Positions 1 to 8,906 are shown, counted from the first letter of the stretch. The stretch is 64,000 bases of DNA from PALSA-612 sp963773055 (GCA_963773055.1 CAVYZL010000003.1:372001-436000), one strand, 5' to 3'. Numbers and translations are program-made. The notes: generated from the letters alone by a model not told the origin.

Positions 1-247
1 CGTGCGTCAACGGCAGCGGGTGGCAGAGCGGGATCAGCTCACCGGTCCGCTTCGCGGCCATGATCCCGGCCAGCTCAGCGCTCGCCAGCGCATCGCCCTT
101 CGGGAGCGAGCGGAGACGGTCGGCCGTCTCGGCCCGCATGCGTACCGTCGCCCGGGCGACGGCGCGGCGGTGGACGGCGGGCTTCGCGCCTACGTCGACC
201 ATGTGCACGCGGCCGGAGGCATCGACGTGCGACAGCTCGTCGCTCAT
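1..247 (-). CDS. moaC: Cyclic pyranopterin monophosphate synthase MoaC (N-terminal part, runs off the window)
   Basis: The 82 visible residues match the start of MoaC, which converts the GTP-derived 3',8-cyclo intermediate into cyclic pyranopterin monophosphate in molybdenum cofactor synthesis. Recognisable blocks are the opening LSHVDASGRVHMVDVG, then the AKRTGELIPLCHPLPLTH block that contains the conserved LCHPL loop near residue 75. The ATG at 247 is preceded by GGAGG seven bases upstream, which fixes the start. The 3' half lies outside the window. Another cofactor gene, moeA, lies at 8888-10087. Identity is clear from motif content; only the C-terminal catalytic residues cannot be seen. 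Confidence 0.93.
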   Translation of the reverse strand, partial: MSDELSHVDASGRVHMVDVGAKPAVHRRAVARATVRMRAETADRLRSLPKGDALASAELAGIMAAKRTGELIPLCHPLPLTH

Positions 248-311
248 CTGTTGTCCTCCCGGCAAACGCCACCTGTCGCCACGGCGGTCAATCGTAGCCG
301 CGTAGAGCCGC

Positions 312-1751
312 TCACACGTCGTCGAGGCCGGCGAGCAGCTCGTGCGCCCAACGGTTGACGTCGTGGCTCGCTACATGCCCGCGGATGCCCTCGAGTCGGC
401 GACGGCGCTCGTCGAGAGGCAGCTCGAGCGCACGGTGGAGGGCGGCCGCCTGGTCGCCGACGTCGAACGGGTTGACGACGAGCGCCCACGGCGCCAGCTC
501 GTCCGCGGCGCCTGCCGTCTCGGAGAGGACGAGCACCCCGTCCCGCTCGTTGACGAGCGGCCCCTCCTTCGCGACGAGGTTGAGGCCGTCGAGGATCGGG
601 TTCACGAACAGCACGTCGTACTCCTTGTACGCCGCAACCGAGAGCGGAAAGTCGTCGGCCAGCCGAAGGTCGACCGCCTCGTGACCGAGCCGCGCGTTCA
701 TCGCAGCGACCGCCGCCACGATCTCCGCCGTGTAGGCCGCGTACTCGGCGATCTCCTGGCGGGAGGGGTCGAGGAGCGCGAGCAGCCCGACGCGACCCCG
801 ATGCTCCGGATGGCGCTCGAGCAGCAGCTCGAACGCACGTAGGCCACGAAGGATGTTCTTCGACGGGTCGGTGCGGTCGACGCGGACGATCAGCCGGTCG
901 GGGCGATCGCGTCGCAGCTCGGCCTGCCGGGCGACCACGTCAGCGCTCGTTGCAAGTGCCTCGAACTCACTGACGTCGACCGAGATCGGACAGGCGACGG
1001 TCTGTGTCCTGCGTCCGTCGAGCTCGACGTCCTTGCCGGAACGCGTCGCGCCAAGCAACCGGACCGCGGCGTCGACGAACGACAAACGCCAGCGCTCCGT
1101 GTGGAAGCCGAGCACATCGTTCGCGAGCACGCCGGCGTGCACGGCCCGGCGCATGTCGACCGGCAGCACACCCCAGTAGTCCGGGCCGACCCACGGGATG
1201 TGGACGAACTGCGCGAGGCGCGCCTCCGGATGCCGGTCGCGAACGAAGCGCGGCGCAAGATAAAGGTGGTAGTCGTGGAAGAAGACGGTCGCGCCGGGCC
1301 AGCGCTCGAGCTCCTCGCCGACCGCCGCCGCGAAGTTGCGATTGACGGCCACGTAGCCCTCCTCCCACGCCTCGCGGAAGCTCTCGTCGATCGACGGGCT
1401 CCGCGTCAGGTCCCAGAGCCGGTGCTGGATGAACCAGAGCATCGGATTGGCGACGACGTCGTAGTAGCGGCGGTACGCCTCGGGGTCGTGCGCGACGAGG
1501 CGGAGCCCGTACGGCGATCCGGCCCGCGAGCGCTCGACGATCCGTTCGCCGGCTGACTCCGCGACCATCTCCCGGTCCGCGCCGGAGATCGCGCTCGCGA
1601 TCCAGACGATGTCGTAGTGCTCCGCGAGGCTGTCGAGCGCGGTCACGAGGCCGCCGCCCCCGCGGCGCGCGACGATCTCTCCGCCTGCGTCGCGCGCGTG
1701 GACGACCGGGCCCCGGTTCGAGACGACGATCAGGCGGCCGCGCTCGCCCAC
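312..1751 (-). CDS. otsA: Trehalose-6-phosphate synthase (GT20)
   Basis: A 479-residue glycosyltransferase of family 20 that joins NDP-glucose to glucose-6-phosphate to make trehalose-6-phosphate. The N-terminal LIVVSNRGP loop, the RRGGGGLVTAL glycine stretch near residue 30, the FFHDYHLYLAPRFVR segment with the catalytic-site His/Asp, HIPWVGPDYW, DRTDPSKN and the C-terminal NPILDGLNLVAKEG block are all standard for OtsA. The start is a GTG at 1751, because the SNRGP loop must sit within the first 15 residues. There is no strong Shine-Dalgarno sequence, which fits translation coupled to the upstream exchanger gene that ends 38 bases earlier. No trehalose-6-phosphate phosphatase (otsB) lies next to it in this window. 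It is the third gene of the treT-cax-otsA run. Confidence 0.93.
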   Translation of the reverse strand: MGERGRLIVVSNRGPVVHARDAGGEIVARRGGGGLVTALDSLAEHYDIVWIASAISGADREMVAESAGERIVERSRAGSPYGLRLVAHDPEAYRRYYDVVANPMLWFIQHRLWDLTRSPSIDESFREAWEEGYVAVNRNFAAAVGEELERWPGATVFFHDYHLYLAPRFVRDRHPEARLAQFVHIPWVGPDYWGVLPVDMRRAVHAGVLANDVLGFHTERWRLSFVDAAVRLLGATRSGKDVELDGRRTQTVACPISVDVSEFEALATSADVVARQAELRRDRPDRLIVRVDRTDPSKNILRGLRAFELLLERHPEHRGRVGLLALLDPSRQEIAEYAAYTAEIVAAVAAMNARLGHEAVDLRLADDFPLSVAAYKEYDVLFVNPILDGLNLVAKEGPLVNERDGVLVLSETAGAADELAPWALVVNPFDVGDQAAALHRALELPLDERRRRLEGIRGHVASHDVNRWAHELLAGLDDV

Positions 1752-1789
1752 ACCGTCAGCGTATGCGCCCGGCAGGCCGCGGGCGGCCG

Positions 1790-2852
1790 CTACTCGTACC
1801 AGGCGACCGTCGCGAGCACCGCGTACGTGGCGACGAGCGCAAGCCCCTCGTAGACGAGCGCTTCCCCGTCTCCCGTGATCTGCCAGATCGACAGGGCGGC
1901 AAACACGAGCGCCACGACGAGCACGAGGCCGGCGCCGGGCGCCGCGAACGTCAGCCGTTGGTCGAAAAGCAGCGAGATGAGGACGAGCACCGGGTAGAGG
2001 AACGCTGCGATCTGCGCGACGGAGTTCTTGACGACGGAGATGGCGACGTCGTACCGCCGCTTCCAAGCGAGCTGGATCCCGACGACGTTCTCGACCGCAT
2101 TGCCGGCGATGGCCACGATCACGAGCCCCGTGAACGCCTTCGAGATCCCGAGCTCCTGGACGGCGGGATCGATCGCGGCGACGAACCACTCGGAGACGAA
2201 GGCCGCCGCCACGCCTGCGAACGCAAGCACGATCAGCCCGGTGCGGAACGCGAGCGGCGGCCCGTGCTCGTGCTCGATCGCGGGCGCGTCGCTCGCTCCT
2301 GCGCGGAGATAGCTCGCAAGCCAGGCGCCGTAGACGACGAGGATGAACAGCGCGCCGATCGACGAGATCTCGACCGCATGACGGCTCGCATTGTCCTGAA
2401 GCGGTGAGCGACATCGAGAGGATCGCGATCAGAAACACCGTCAGCAGGAGGAGCATCGTCGTGTCGTTCGGCAAACGGCGGTGGAAACGCATGACGCCGT
2501 CGTCCGACCGCCACGCGCCGACAGCGATCGCGAGGCCGAGCACGAGCAGCGCGTTCGCGAGCAGCGAGCCGAGGATCGACGTCTGCGCGATGACGATCTC
2601 GCCGGCGCGAAGCGAGAAGATGACGATGAAGAGCTCCGGGAGGTTTCCGAGCGTCGACTGGAGCACGCCCGTCGTGGCGGCTCCGAAGCGAGCGCCGACG
2701 GACTCCGTGCCGACACCCACCGTCCAGGCGAGGAGCGCGAGCGCGACAATGCCGACGACGAACTGCGTGACGGCGCTGACGTCGGCGTGGTGGAGGATTC
2801 CGAGGACGACGGCCGCTGCAAACGAGCACGCGACGCCGATCCAGGTCTTCAC
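1790..2852 (-). CDS. cax: Ca2+/H+ (CaCA family) antiporter, interrupted by one frameshift
   Basis: A polytopic cation exchanger of the CAX/ChaA type that would expel Ca2+ in exchange for protons at the membrane. The first half (2852 to about 2400) holds the alpha-1 repeat GVLQSTLGNLPELFI. The second half (about 2400 to 1790) holds the alpha-2 repeat VAIAGNAVENVVGIQLAWK, each with the conserved acidic residue of the ion site. The two halves are in different frames. Removing one A of the AA at 2399-2400 (plus strand) joins LTA to QDNASRHAVEI and gives a 353-residue protein, the usual family size. The 1063-base span is one base more than a multiple of three. The GTG start is one base after the treT stop codon, so it is co-transcribed with treT. 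Substrate is inferred from the family. Confidence 0.85.
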
Positions 2853-2853
2853 G

Positions 2854-4131
2854 TTACGCCGCTGCGACGGTCGTCAGCTCGGTGCCCGCGCTCTCGTCTC
2901 CCGACAGCCGACTGAAGAGCGCCAGCCAGTCGCGGAGCAGCCGGGGCGTCAGAAAATGCCTGCGTACGTGCTCTTTTCCACGCAGCGCACGCTCTCGCGC
3001 CTGCTGCGGGTCGGCCATGATCTCGAGGCAGGCGTTCGCACAGTCGGTCGACGAATCGACGAGCCAGCCGGTGACACCGTCGTCGATCTGCGTGACGATG
3101 CCGCCGACGCGTCCGGCGACGGTCGGGCGCGCCTTCCAGAGGCCCTCCGAGACGGTTAGGCCGAATCCCTCGCGGATCGACTTCTGGATCACCGCCTGCG
3201 AGTAGACCTGGAAGGCGTTCACCTCGACGGAGCCGACGTTGTTGAGGTTCGAGAGCACGAAGATGTCCGGATCCTCGCCCGCGTACGCGACCGTCTGGTT
3301 GTAGAAGTCCCAGCCCTCGGGATCGTCGTGCGCCATCGAGCCGACGAGAGCGAGCTGCACGCCGGGATGCGTCTCCTTGACGAGGCGGTACGCGTCGATG
3401 ACGCCGAGCGGGTCCTTCCACGGATCGAAGCGGGAGACCTGCGTGAGCAGCGGCCGCGACGTATCGATCCCGAATTGATCGACGATGTAGACGGCCTCCT
3501 CGGGCGGAAGCGCCATGTTCTTCGGCGCAAGCGGGTCGATCGCCGGTGGCCAGATGTAGGAGGTCGGAAGGCCAGCGTCCGCCGGGACGTATTCGGGCAG
3601 ATGGAAGATGGCCGCGTCGTAGCGGCCGACCGACGGGAGCAGGAACTCGAGGACATCACGGTTCGGTGTCGAGAGGTCGATATGGCAGCGCCAGATCCAC
3701 CGTGCGGACGACCCGACGGCGGTGTCGATCATCGCTGCCGGCTGCGCGTCGTGGACGACGACGAAGTCGTAGTCGTCGGTCAGCTGGCGCGCATTGACGG
3801 CATTGCAGCGCCGGAACGTCCCCCGCTGCTCCTCCGTCAGGCCCTGCGGATTGCCCTGGAGACCGTTGTGGATCGCCTTCGTGACGTCGAAGAAGCCGTC
3901 CGTGCCCTCGATGATGCGCCACTCGACGTGCATCCCGACGTCGGCCATCAACGGCACGAGCGTGTAGTTGATCTCGGCGACGCCGCCGCCGAACGCGGTG
4001 GCCGAGAGATGCAGCACGCGCTTCCCCTCGAGCGGCGCCGCGAGAGCCGCGATCTCGTCCATCATCCCGCGCGCAGCGATCGACGCGTAGTCGACGAGCG
4101 ACTTTCTCCCCACGTTGACGAGACTCAGCAT
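2854..4131 (-). CDS. treT: Trehalose synthase, TreT-type GT4 glycosyltransferase
   Basis: A 425-residue retaining GT-B glycosyltransferase resembling TreT, which makes trehalose directly from NDP-glucose and glucose. Visible family features are the N-terminal VLHLSATAFGGGVAEI loop, the acceptor-side HDAQPAAMI, the WRCHIDLS strand, the FDPWKDPLGVIDAY start of the C-terminal Rossmann domain, and the EGFGLTVSEGLWKARP nucleotide-sugar motif with its paired glutamates. It lies first in a tight operon with cax and otsA, so the cell carries two independent trehalose routes in one transcript. The ATG at 4131 opens 62 bases after the convergent-free gap that contains the parS-like site. TreT is reversible in the characterised archaeal enzymes, so breakdown of trehalose is also possible. 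Confidence 0.85.
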   Translation of the reverse strand: MLSLVNVGRKSLVDYASIAARGMMDEIAALAAPLEGKRVLHLSATAFGGGVAEINYTLVPLMADVGMHVEWRIIEGTDGFFDVTKAIHNGLQGNPQGLTEEQRGTFRRCNAVNARQLTDDYDFVVVHDAQPAAMIDTAVGSSARWIWRCHIDLSTPNRDVLEFLLPSVGRYDAAIFHLPEYVPADAGLPTSYIWPPAIDPLAPKNMALPPEEAVYIVDQFGIDTSRPLLTQVSRFDPWKDPLGVIDAYRLVKETHPGVQLALVGSMAHDDPEGWDFYNQTVAYAGEDPDIFVLSNLNNVGSVEVNAFQVYSQAVIQKSIREGFGLTVSEGLWKARPTVAGRVGGIVTQIDDGVTGWLVDSSTDCANACLEIMADPQQARERALRGKEHVRRHFLTPRLLRDWLALFSRLSGDESAGTELTTVAAA

Positions 4132-4175
4132 GCTCCAGGCACCCCGGCGCGAGCATACAGACGCCCTCGGCGCGC

Positions 4176-4191
4176 GTTTTCACGTGAAAAC
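4176..4191. other. parS: parS-like centromere site
   Basis: A perfect 16-base palindrome, GTTTTCACGTGAAAAC, lies in the 62-base gap between treT and the histidine kinase gene. Its central 12 bases TTTCACGTGAAA equal those of the bacterial parS consensus TGTTTCACGTGAAACA; the outer two bases on each side differ. parB and parA lie 13-14 kb away. ParB binding here is inference. Confidence 0.6.
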
Positions 4192-4193
4192 GG

Positions 4194-5615
4194 CTACTTC
4201 GGAGCGGACAGCGCAGCTTCCGGCGCCGGCGTCGCGGCCTCGGCGGCCTGGAGCGTGAGCACGAACGTCGTCGACCCTGGCGCCGACTCGAGCTCGAGCG
4301 TCCCACCCATCAGCCGCGCCAGCTCGCGCGCGATGGCGAGCCCGAGACCGCTGCCCGACGCCTGAGTCCCGTCGACCCGGTAGAAGCGGTCGAAGACGTG
4401 GGTCGCCTGGCTCGCGTCGATGCCGGGGCCGTCGTCGGCGACCGCGAGGCGCGCAAGACCGCTCTCAGTGGACGTCGACACGCGCACGTGCGTCTGCGTC
4501 GGCGTGTGCACGAGAGCGTTCTCGACGAGCACGCGCGCGATCTGGAGCAGGCGCTGCTCGTCGCCAACGGCGAACGTGCCGCCGTCCGCCGAGACGTCGA
4601 GCGTGTGGTCCGTCTGGAGCGCAACCGCGGCGAACTCCGCGAGCGCCGTCTGCGCGACCTCGTCGAGCGACACCACCTCGCGCTGCAGGTCGAGGTGGCC
4701 GGCGTCGAGTCGAGACAGGTCGAGCAGCTCGGTCGCCAGCTTCTCGAGCCGCAGCACTTGCTCTCGCATCGTCTGCAGGAACTCGAGGCGCGTCTCCTCG
4801 TCGAGGTCCTCGTCGTCGAGCAGCTCCAGGAATCCCCCGAGCGCGAACACCGGCGTCCGCAGCTCGTGCGACGCGTTCGCGATGAACTCCCTGCGCGCGT
4901 GCTCGAGCTGCACGAGCCGGCGCCGCATACGCTCGAACGCCCGCGCGAGCTCGCCGACCTCGTCATGACCGAGATCGATCACCGGCTCGTCGAACATACC
5001 GTCGGCGATGCGCTCGGCAGCCCGCTCGAGGCGCCGGATCCGTCGCGCGAACACCCACGAGCCGGCGTAGCCGACGACGAAGACGAGGCAGAGCACGAGG
5101 GCACCCGCGAGCAGCAGCCTGCGCTTGACGAGGTCGACGTCACCGAGCGCGCGATCGACCGACGCGGACAGGAGGAGCACGCTCCCGTCGTCGCCGACCG
5201 GTGCCGCGGCCTCGACGAACCGCTCGCCGTTGCGATGTGTCGAACCGCTCTCCGGTACGAGGAAGAGCGACGCCTTCTTCGCAATCGGGTCGTCGGCGAT
5301 ATCCGAGGAGCTCGCGCCTCCACGCGAGTCGGCGGCGACGCTGAGCGCCTGCGGAGACTGGGACAGCGGGTGGAAGAGGACGACTCGGGCATTCGAGGTC
5401 GCGGCGGCCGACTCGAAGAAGTCGGGATTGAACGGATGCTTGGCGAGCTGCGCCGCGAGCGTGGGCGCGCTTCGCTCCAGATCGTCCATCCGTGAGTTGA
5501 TCAGCCTGCTCTCGAGCGAGGGCGCAACGGCCAGGTAGACGACCGTCAGCGCGCCGACGACGACGAGCAGCAGCGCGAGCGACAGCCGCGCACCGACGCT
5601 CCGCAGCGGGTTCAC
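4194..5615 (-). CDS. Sensor histidine kinase (two transmembrane segments, HAMP)
   Basis: A 473-residue membrane kinase, partner of the response regulator whose stop overlaps its start by four bases. Order: first membrane helix at about residues 9-29, an extracytoplasmic sensor region of about 135 residues with no recognised fold, a second helix at about 167-190 ending in FARRIRRLE, a HAMP linker, then HisKA with the phosphoacceptor His in NASHELRTP near residue 245. The ATPase domain has the N box VENALVH, DDGPGID and SGLGLAI boxes. It should autophosphorylate on that histidine and pass phosphate to the partner regulator. The signal cannot be told from sequence. The C-terminal tail is alanine-rich and probably unstructured. 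Confidence 0.9.
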   Translation of the reverse strand: MNPLRSVGARLSLALLLVVVGALTVVYLAVAPSLESRLINSRMDDLERSAPTLAAQLAKHPFNPDFFESAAATSNARVVLFHPLSQSPQALSVAADSRGGASSSDIADDPIAKKASLFLVPESGSTHRNGERFVEAAAPVGDDGSVLLLSASVDRALGDVDLVKRRLLLAGALVLCLVFVVGYAGSWVFARRIRRLERAAERIADGMFDEPVIDLGHDEVGELARAFERMRRRLVQLEHARREFIANASHELRTPVFALGGFLELLDDEDLDEETRLEFLQTMREQVLRLEKLATELLDLSRLDAGHLDLQREVVSLDEVAQTALAEFAAVALQTDHTLDVSADGGTFAVGDEQRLLQIARVLVENALVHTPTQTHVRVSTSTESGLARLAVADDGPGIDASQATHVFDRFYRVDGTQASGSGLGLAIARELARLMGGTLELESAPGSTTFVLTLQAAEAATPAPEAALSAPK

Positions 5616-6310
5616 GCGTCCCGGAACCGGTAGCCGACGCCGCGCACAGTCAGGATGAACTCGGGCTCGCTCGGCGTCGACTCGAGCTTCTCGCGCAGAT
5701 GCCGCACGTGGACGTCGATCGTCCGCGGGTCGCGGTAGTCCGCATCCCCCCAGAGCGCCTCGAGCAGCGCGCGCCGACTGTAAACGCGCCCCGGCCTCGA
5801 CACGAGCGTCGACAGGAGCTCGAACTCGACGTACGTCAGCTCGACGGCGTCGCCGTTGAGCTCGACCGCGCGCCGCGCGGGATCCACGACGAGGCCGTCG
5901 ATCGAGATCGTCTCCGAGCCCACCGCCTCGTGCTTGGGCGCCGATGCCCGGCGCAGCGCCGCCTTGACTCGGCTCCGGAACTCCCGGATCGAGAACGGCT
6001 TCGTGATGTAGTCGTCGGCGCCGAGCTCGAGCCCGAGCACCTTGTCCACCTCATCGTCGCGCGCCGTGAGGATGATGATCGGCACGTGGCTCGTAGCACG
6101 GAGCCGCTTGCAGACCTCGAGGCCGTCGAGGTGCGGCAGCATCAGGTCGAGGACGACGAGATCGACGGGCTGCTCGCCGAAGCGCCGGAGCGCCTCGTCG
6201 CCGTCGCGTGCAGAGACGACGCGATAGCCGTCGCGCTCGAGTGGGTACGTGAGGAGCTTCTGGACGGCCTCCTCGTCGTCCACAAGGAGAATGGTGGCGG
6301 GGTTCGGCAT
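5612..6310 (-). CDS. OmpR-family response regulator
   Basis: A 232-residue regulator with a receiver domain (acidic pair in LLVDDEEA, phosphoacceptor Asp in VDLVVLDLMLPHLDG, Lys in DDYITKPFS) and a winged-helix DNA-binding domain ending TVRGVGYRFRD. It pairs with the kinase downstream (ATGA overlap). The ATG at 6310 gives MPNPATILLVDD, the usual spacing to the first strand; longer upstream starts add residues unlike the family. A TATAGT hexamer 20-25 bases upstream of the start is the likely -10, which leaves a very short leader. Target genes are unknown; the divergent M28-like gene nine bases away is one candidate. Confidence 0.92.
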   Translation of the reverse strand: MPNPATILLVDDEEAVQKLLTYPLERDGYRVVSARDGDEALRRFGEQPVDLVVLDLMLPHLDGLEVCKRLRATSHVPIIILTARDDEVDKVLGLELGADDYITKPFSIREFRSRVKAALRRASAPKHEAVGSETISIDGLVVDPARRAVELNGDAVELTYVEFELLSTLVSRPGRVYSRRALLEALWGDADYRDPRTIDVHVRHLREKLESTPSEPEFILTVRGVGYRFRDA

Positions 6311-6318
6311 GGCCGCGT

Positions 6319-8208
6319 GTGGGCGCGACCTACTATAGCCGCGCCATTCCTGCCCCTTACCGTCGACCGTCCCCGCCACCTCGCCGCACCCGCGGCACCG
6401 TCGACCGACCGCTGAACGCCCGCCTCTATCGCGTCGGTTGGCTGTTTGGCGTCATCCCGCTCCTCGCGCTCGCATTCACGATCGCACGGCCCGCACCCTG
6501 GCCCGACGCGTCGGCGACACTCGAGTCGACATTCGACGCCGCCTCGGCGCACCGATTGGCCGTCGAGCTCGCGGGCGTCTATCCCGACCGCTCGCCGGGC
6601 TCCGATAGCTCGCGCGGGGCGGCGCGCTGGGTCGCAGACGAGCTCCGCGCCCTCGGCCTCGAGACGACGACGACCACGTTCGCGGAGAAGATCCCCGGCC
6701 GCGGCAGCGCCGATCTTCGCAACGTCACGGCCGTCGTGCCCGGGCACATGCGAGACACGATCCTCGTCGTCGCCCACCGCGACTCGACACGTGGCGAGCC
6801 CGGGATCAACGACAACGCGTCCGGCACGGGAGCGCTGATCGAGCTCGCGCGCGCCTACGCCGCAACACGCACCGGCGCCGCGGGCGGTGTCAGCCCGAAT
6901 CACACGATCGTCTTCGCGTCGACCGATGCGGGGGCCTACGGCCTGCTCGGGGCGAGGCGCCTGGCAAGAAGCTCCCCCTATGCGGGGCGGATCGTCGCCG
7001 TCGTCGATCTCGACTCGATCGGCTCGCGACGCCCGCCTCGGCTCGAGATTGCCGGCCACGGCCCGCGGTCCCCCGCACCGGGCATCGTCGTGACGGCGAG
7101 CGCACGGATCGACGCCGAGTCCGGGCACGCCGCGAAGACGGCTCCGGTCGTCGCCCAGCTGATCGATCTCGCGCTGCCCTTCAGCCTCTACGAACAGGAC
7201 GCGTTCCTCTCCGAGGGGATCCCCGCCGTCACGCTGACGACCGAGGGCGGTCGACCCGGCGAGGGCGGAGCGGCCGACGGGATCGACGAGGCGCAGCTCG
7301 GGAAAGTCGGCCGCGCTGCGGAGCGGCTGCTCGGCTCCCTCGATACCCGCGGGCTCGAACTCGCCCAGGGAACGAGCACATACGTCTACGCAGGCGGCAG
7401 GGTGATCAGGGGCTGGGCGATCGCCTTTCTGTACGTCGTCGTCCTCGTCCCGTTCCTGCTCGCGCTCGTCGACCTTCTCGTGCGGCTGCGTCGGCGCGGC
7501 CTCGGCGTCTCCCCGGCCGTCCGGAGCTACGTGAGACGGCTCGCGTTCTGGCTCTGGATCGGGGTCGTGTTCTTCCTCCTCGGACTGGTCGGGGCCTGGC
7601 CGTCAGGGGCCGCTGTCGCCGTGAACCCGGCAGCGGAGGCAGCAGGCCACTGGCCGCGCCTCGGCCTCGCGGCGCTCGTCCTGGTCGGCCTGGCGAGCTG
7701 GGTCATCGCGCGCGGGCGACTCGTGCGCCGCGGCCCGGTGAGCGACGAGGACGAGATCGCCGGTTTGGCCGTCGCGCTCGCAGCGGTCGCGCTGATCAGC
7801 TTCGTGCTGATTGCCACAAATATCTATGCGCTGATCTTCCTCCTACCCTCCGCGCATGCGTGGCTCTGGCTGATCGAGCTCCGCCGCCGGCGCGCGCTCG
7901 TGAAGGGGGTCGTCTACGCCGTCGGGCTCCTCGGCCCAACCGTCCTGCTCCTGTCGTTCGCCGTCCGCTACGGGCTCGGTCTCGACGCTCCCTGGTACCT
8001 TGCGGAACTCGTAGCCATCGGCTACGTACCACACATGGGGGTCGTCCTCTTTCTCTGCTGGCTCGCCGCCGCCGGCCAGGTGCTCGCGGTGATCAGCGAG
8101 CGCTACGGGCCCTATCCAGCCCGCGCAGAGCGCCCGGCCCGCGGGCCGATCGGGCGTGTCGTCGCCGCCGCGCGAAGCCACCGTCGCGACGAGGTGATGC
8201 CGTCGTGA
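6319..8208 (+). CDS. Membrane protein with a degenerate M28 peptidase-like domain
   Basis: About 629 residues: one N-terminal membrane helix (about residues 37-53), an extracytoplasmic domain of about 300 residues, then roughly seven more membrane helices. The soluble domain follows the M28 aminopeptidase fold: VVAHRDS (first zinc His), GINDNASGTGALIELAR (bridging Asp), the FASTDAGAYGLLGARR stretch, and VVDLDSIG. At the place where active M28 enzymes have a pair of glutamates it has DAGA, and no His is seen at the usual last metal position (YEQDAFLSEGIPAVTL). It may therefore bind rather than cleave. The GTG at 6319 is the only ordinary start, yet it lies nine bases from the divergent regulator start, so a start further in is possible. 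It overlaps the sortase gene by four bases. Confidence 0.75.
   Translation: MGATYYSRAIPAPYRRPSPPPRRTRGTVDRPLNARLYRVGWLFGVIPLLALAFTIARPAPWPDASATLESTFDAASAHRLAVELAGVYPDRSPGSDSSRGAARWVADELRALGLETTTTTFAEKIPGRGSADLRNVTAVVPGHMRDTILVVAHRDSTRGEPGINDNASGTGALIELARAYAATRTGAAGGVSPNHTIVFASTDAGAYGLLGARRLARSSPYAGRIVAVVDLDSIGSRRPPRLEIAGHGPRSPAPGIVVTASARIDAESGHAAKTAPVVAQLIDLALPFSLYEQDAFLSEGIPAVTLTTEGGRPGEGGAADGIDEAQLGKVGRAAERLLGSLDTRGLELAQGTSTYVYAGGRVIRGWAIAFLYVVVLVPFLLALVDLLVRLRRRGLGVSPAVRSYVRRLAFWLWIGVVFFLLGLVGAWPSGAAVAVNPAAEAAGHWPRLGLAALVLVGLASWVIARGRLVRRGPVSDEDEIAGLAVALAAVALISFVLIATNIYALIFLLPSAHAWLWLIELRRRRALVKGVVYAVGLLGPTVLLLSFAVRYGLGLDAPWYLAELVAIGYVPHMGVVLFLCWLAAAGQVLAVISERYGPYPARAERPARGPIGRVVAAARSHRRDEVMPS
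6330..6336 (-). promoter_or_regulatory. Probable -10 element of the response regulator gene
   Basis: On the minus strand the bases read CTATAGT, containing TATAGT, five of six matches to the TATAAT hexamer. It lies about 20 bases before the ATG at 6310. No convincing -35 is visible. Because the divergent gene appears to start at 6319, the element would fall inside that gene's first codons. Confidence 0.4.
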
Positions 8209-8906
8209 GCAGACCGCTTCGCATCCTCGGAACGCTCTGCGCGGCCGCGGGCATCCTCGCCGTGCTCTGGGCGCTCATCGTCTGGCAGTGGCAAGACCCG
8301 TTCACAGCGCTCTACACACATCAGCAGCAACGGCGCCTTGCGGTCGCCTTCGAGCGGCAGGCAAACGCCTTTGTGCCCGACTCCGAACCGACGCACCAGA
8401 GCTCGCAAACGTCCGTCGCGGCGGAGAAGGAGGCCGTGCTGCGAGCTGCAAAGCGCTACCGCCATCAGTTGGAGACGGGCGCCCCGGTCGGCCGCCTGCG
8501 CGTGCCCCGGCTCGGGCTGAACGCGATCGTCGTCGACGGCACGGATCACGACTCGCTCACGAAGGGACCGGGGCGCTATGAGAAGTCGTACGTTCCCGGC
8601 GAAGGGCAGCTCGTGTACATCGCGGGCCACCGCACGACGTACGGCGCGCCGTTCGCTCACATCGAACGGCTCCGGAAAGGAGACGTGGTCACGTTCGAGC
8701 TCCCGTACGCGACCTTCCTCTACCGCGTCCGCAACACAGCGATCGTCCCCTCCGACGAGGTCGGGCGGCTGCGCTCGCACGGAAATGAGGTGATCGTGCT
8801 CCAGGCCTGCCATCCTCGCTTCTTCGCGACGGAGCGCTATCTCGTCTATGCAACGCCCGTGCGCGTCGTTCCGCGCGGCGAACCCGGCTACGCCGTCCGC
8901 ACGTAG
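8205..8906 (+). CDS. Class E-like sortase
   Basis: A 233-residue membrane-anchored transpeptidase. One N-terminal signal-anchor helix (about residues 6-26) is followed by a stalk and the sortase barrel from GRLRVPRLGLNAIVVDG. The catalytic triad is visible as His142 in IAGHRTTYG, Cys202 in VLQACHP and Arg211 in ATERYLVYA. Class E/D enzymes of actinobacteria sort LAXTG proteins or build pili; no obvious sortase substrate is encoded next to it. The GTG start overlaps the stop of the M28-like gene (GTGA), which strongly suggests they act together at the cell surface. Its last bases overlap the convergent moeA gene by 19. Confidence 0.88.
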   Translation: MSRPLRILGTLCAAAGILAVLWALIVWQWQDPFTALYTHQQQRRLAVAFERQANAFVPDSEPTHQSSQTSVAAEKEAVLRAAKRYRHQLETGAPVGRLRVPRLGLNAIVVDGTDHDSLTKGPGRYEKSYVPGEGQLVYIAGHRTTYGAPFAHIERLRKGDVVTFELPYATFLYRVRNTAIVPSDEVGRLRSHGNEVIVLQACHPRFFATERYLVYATPVRVVPRGEPGYAVRT

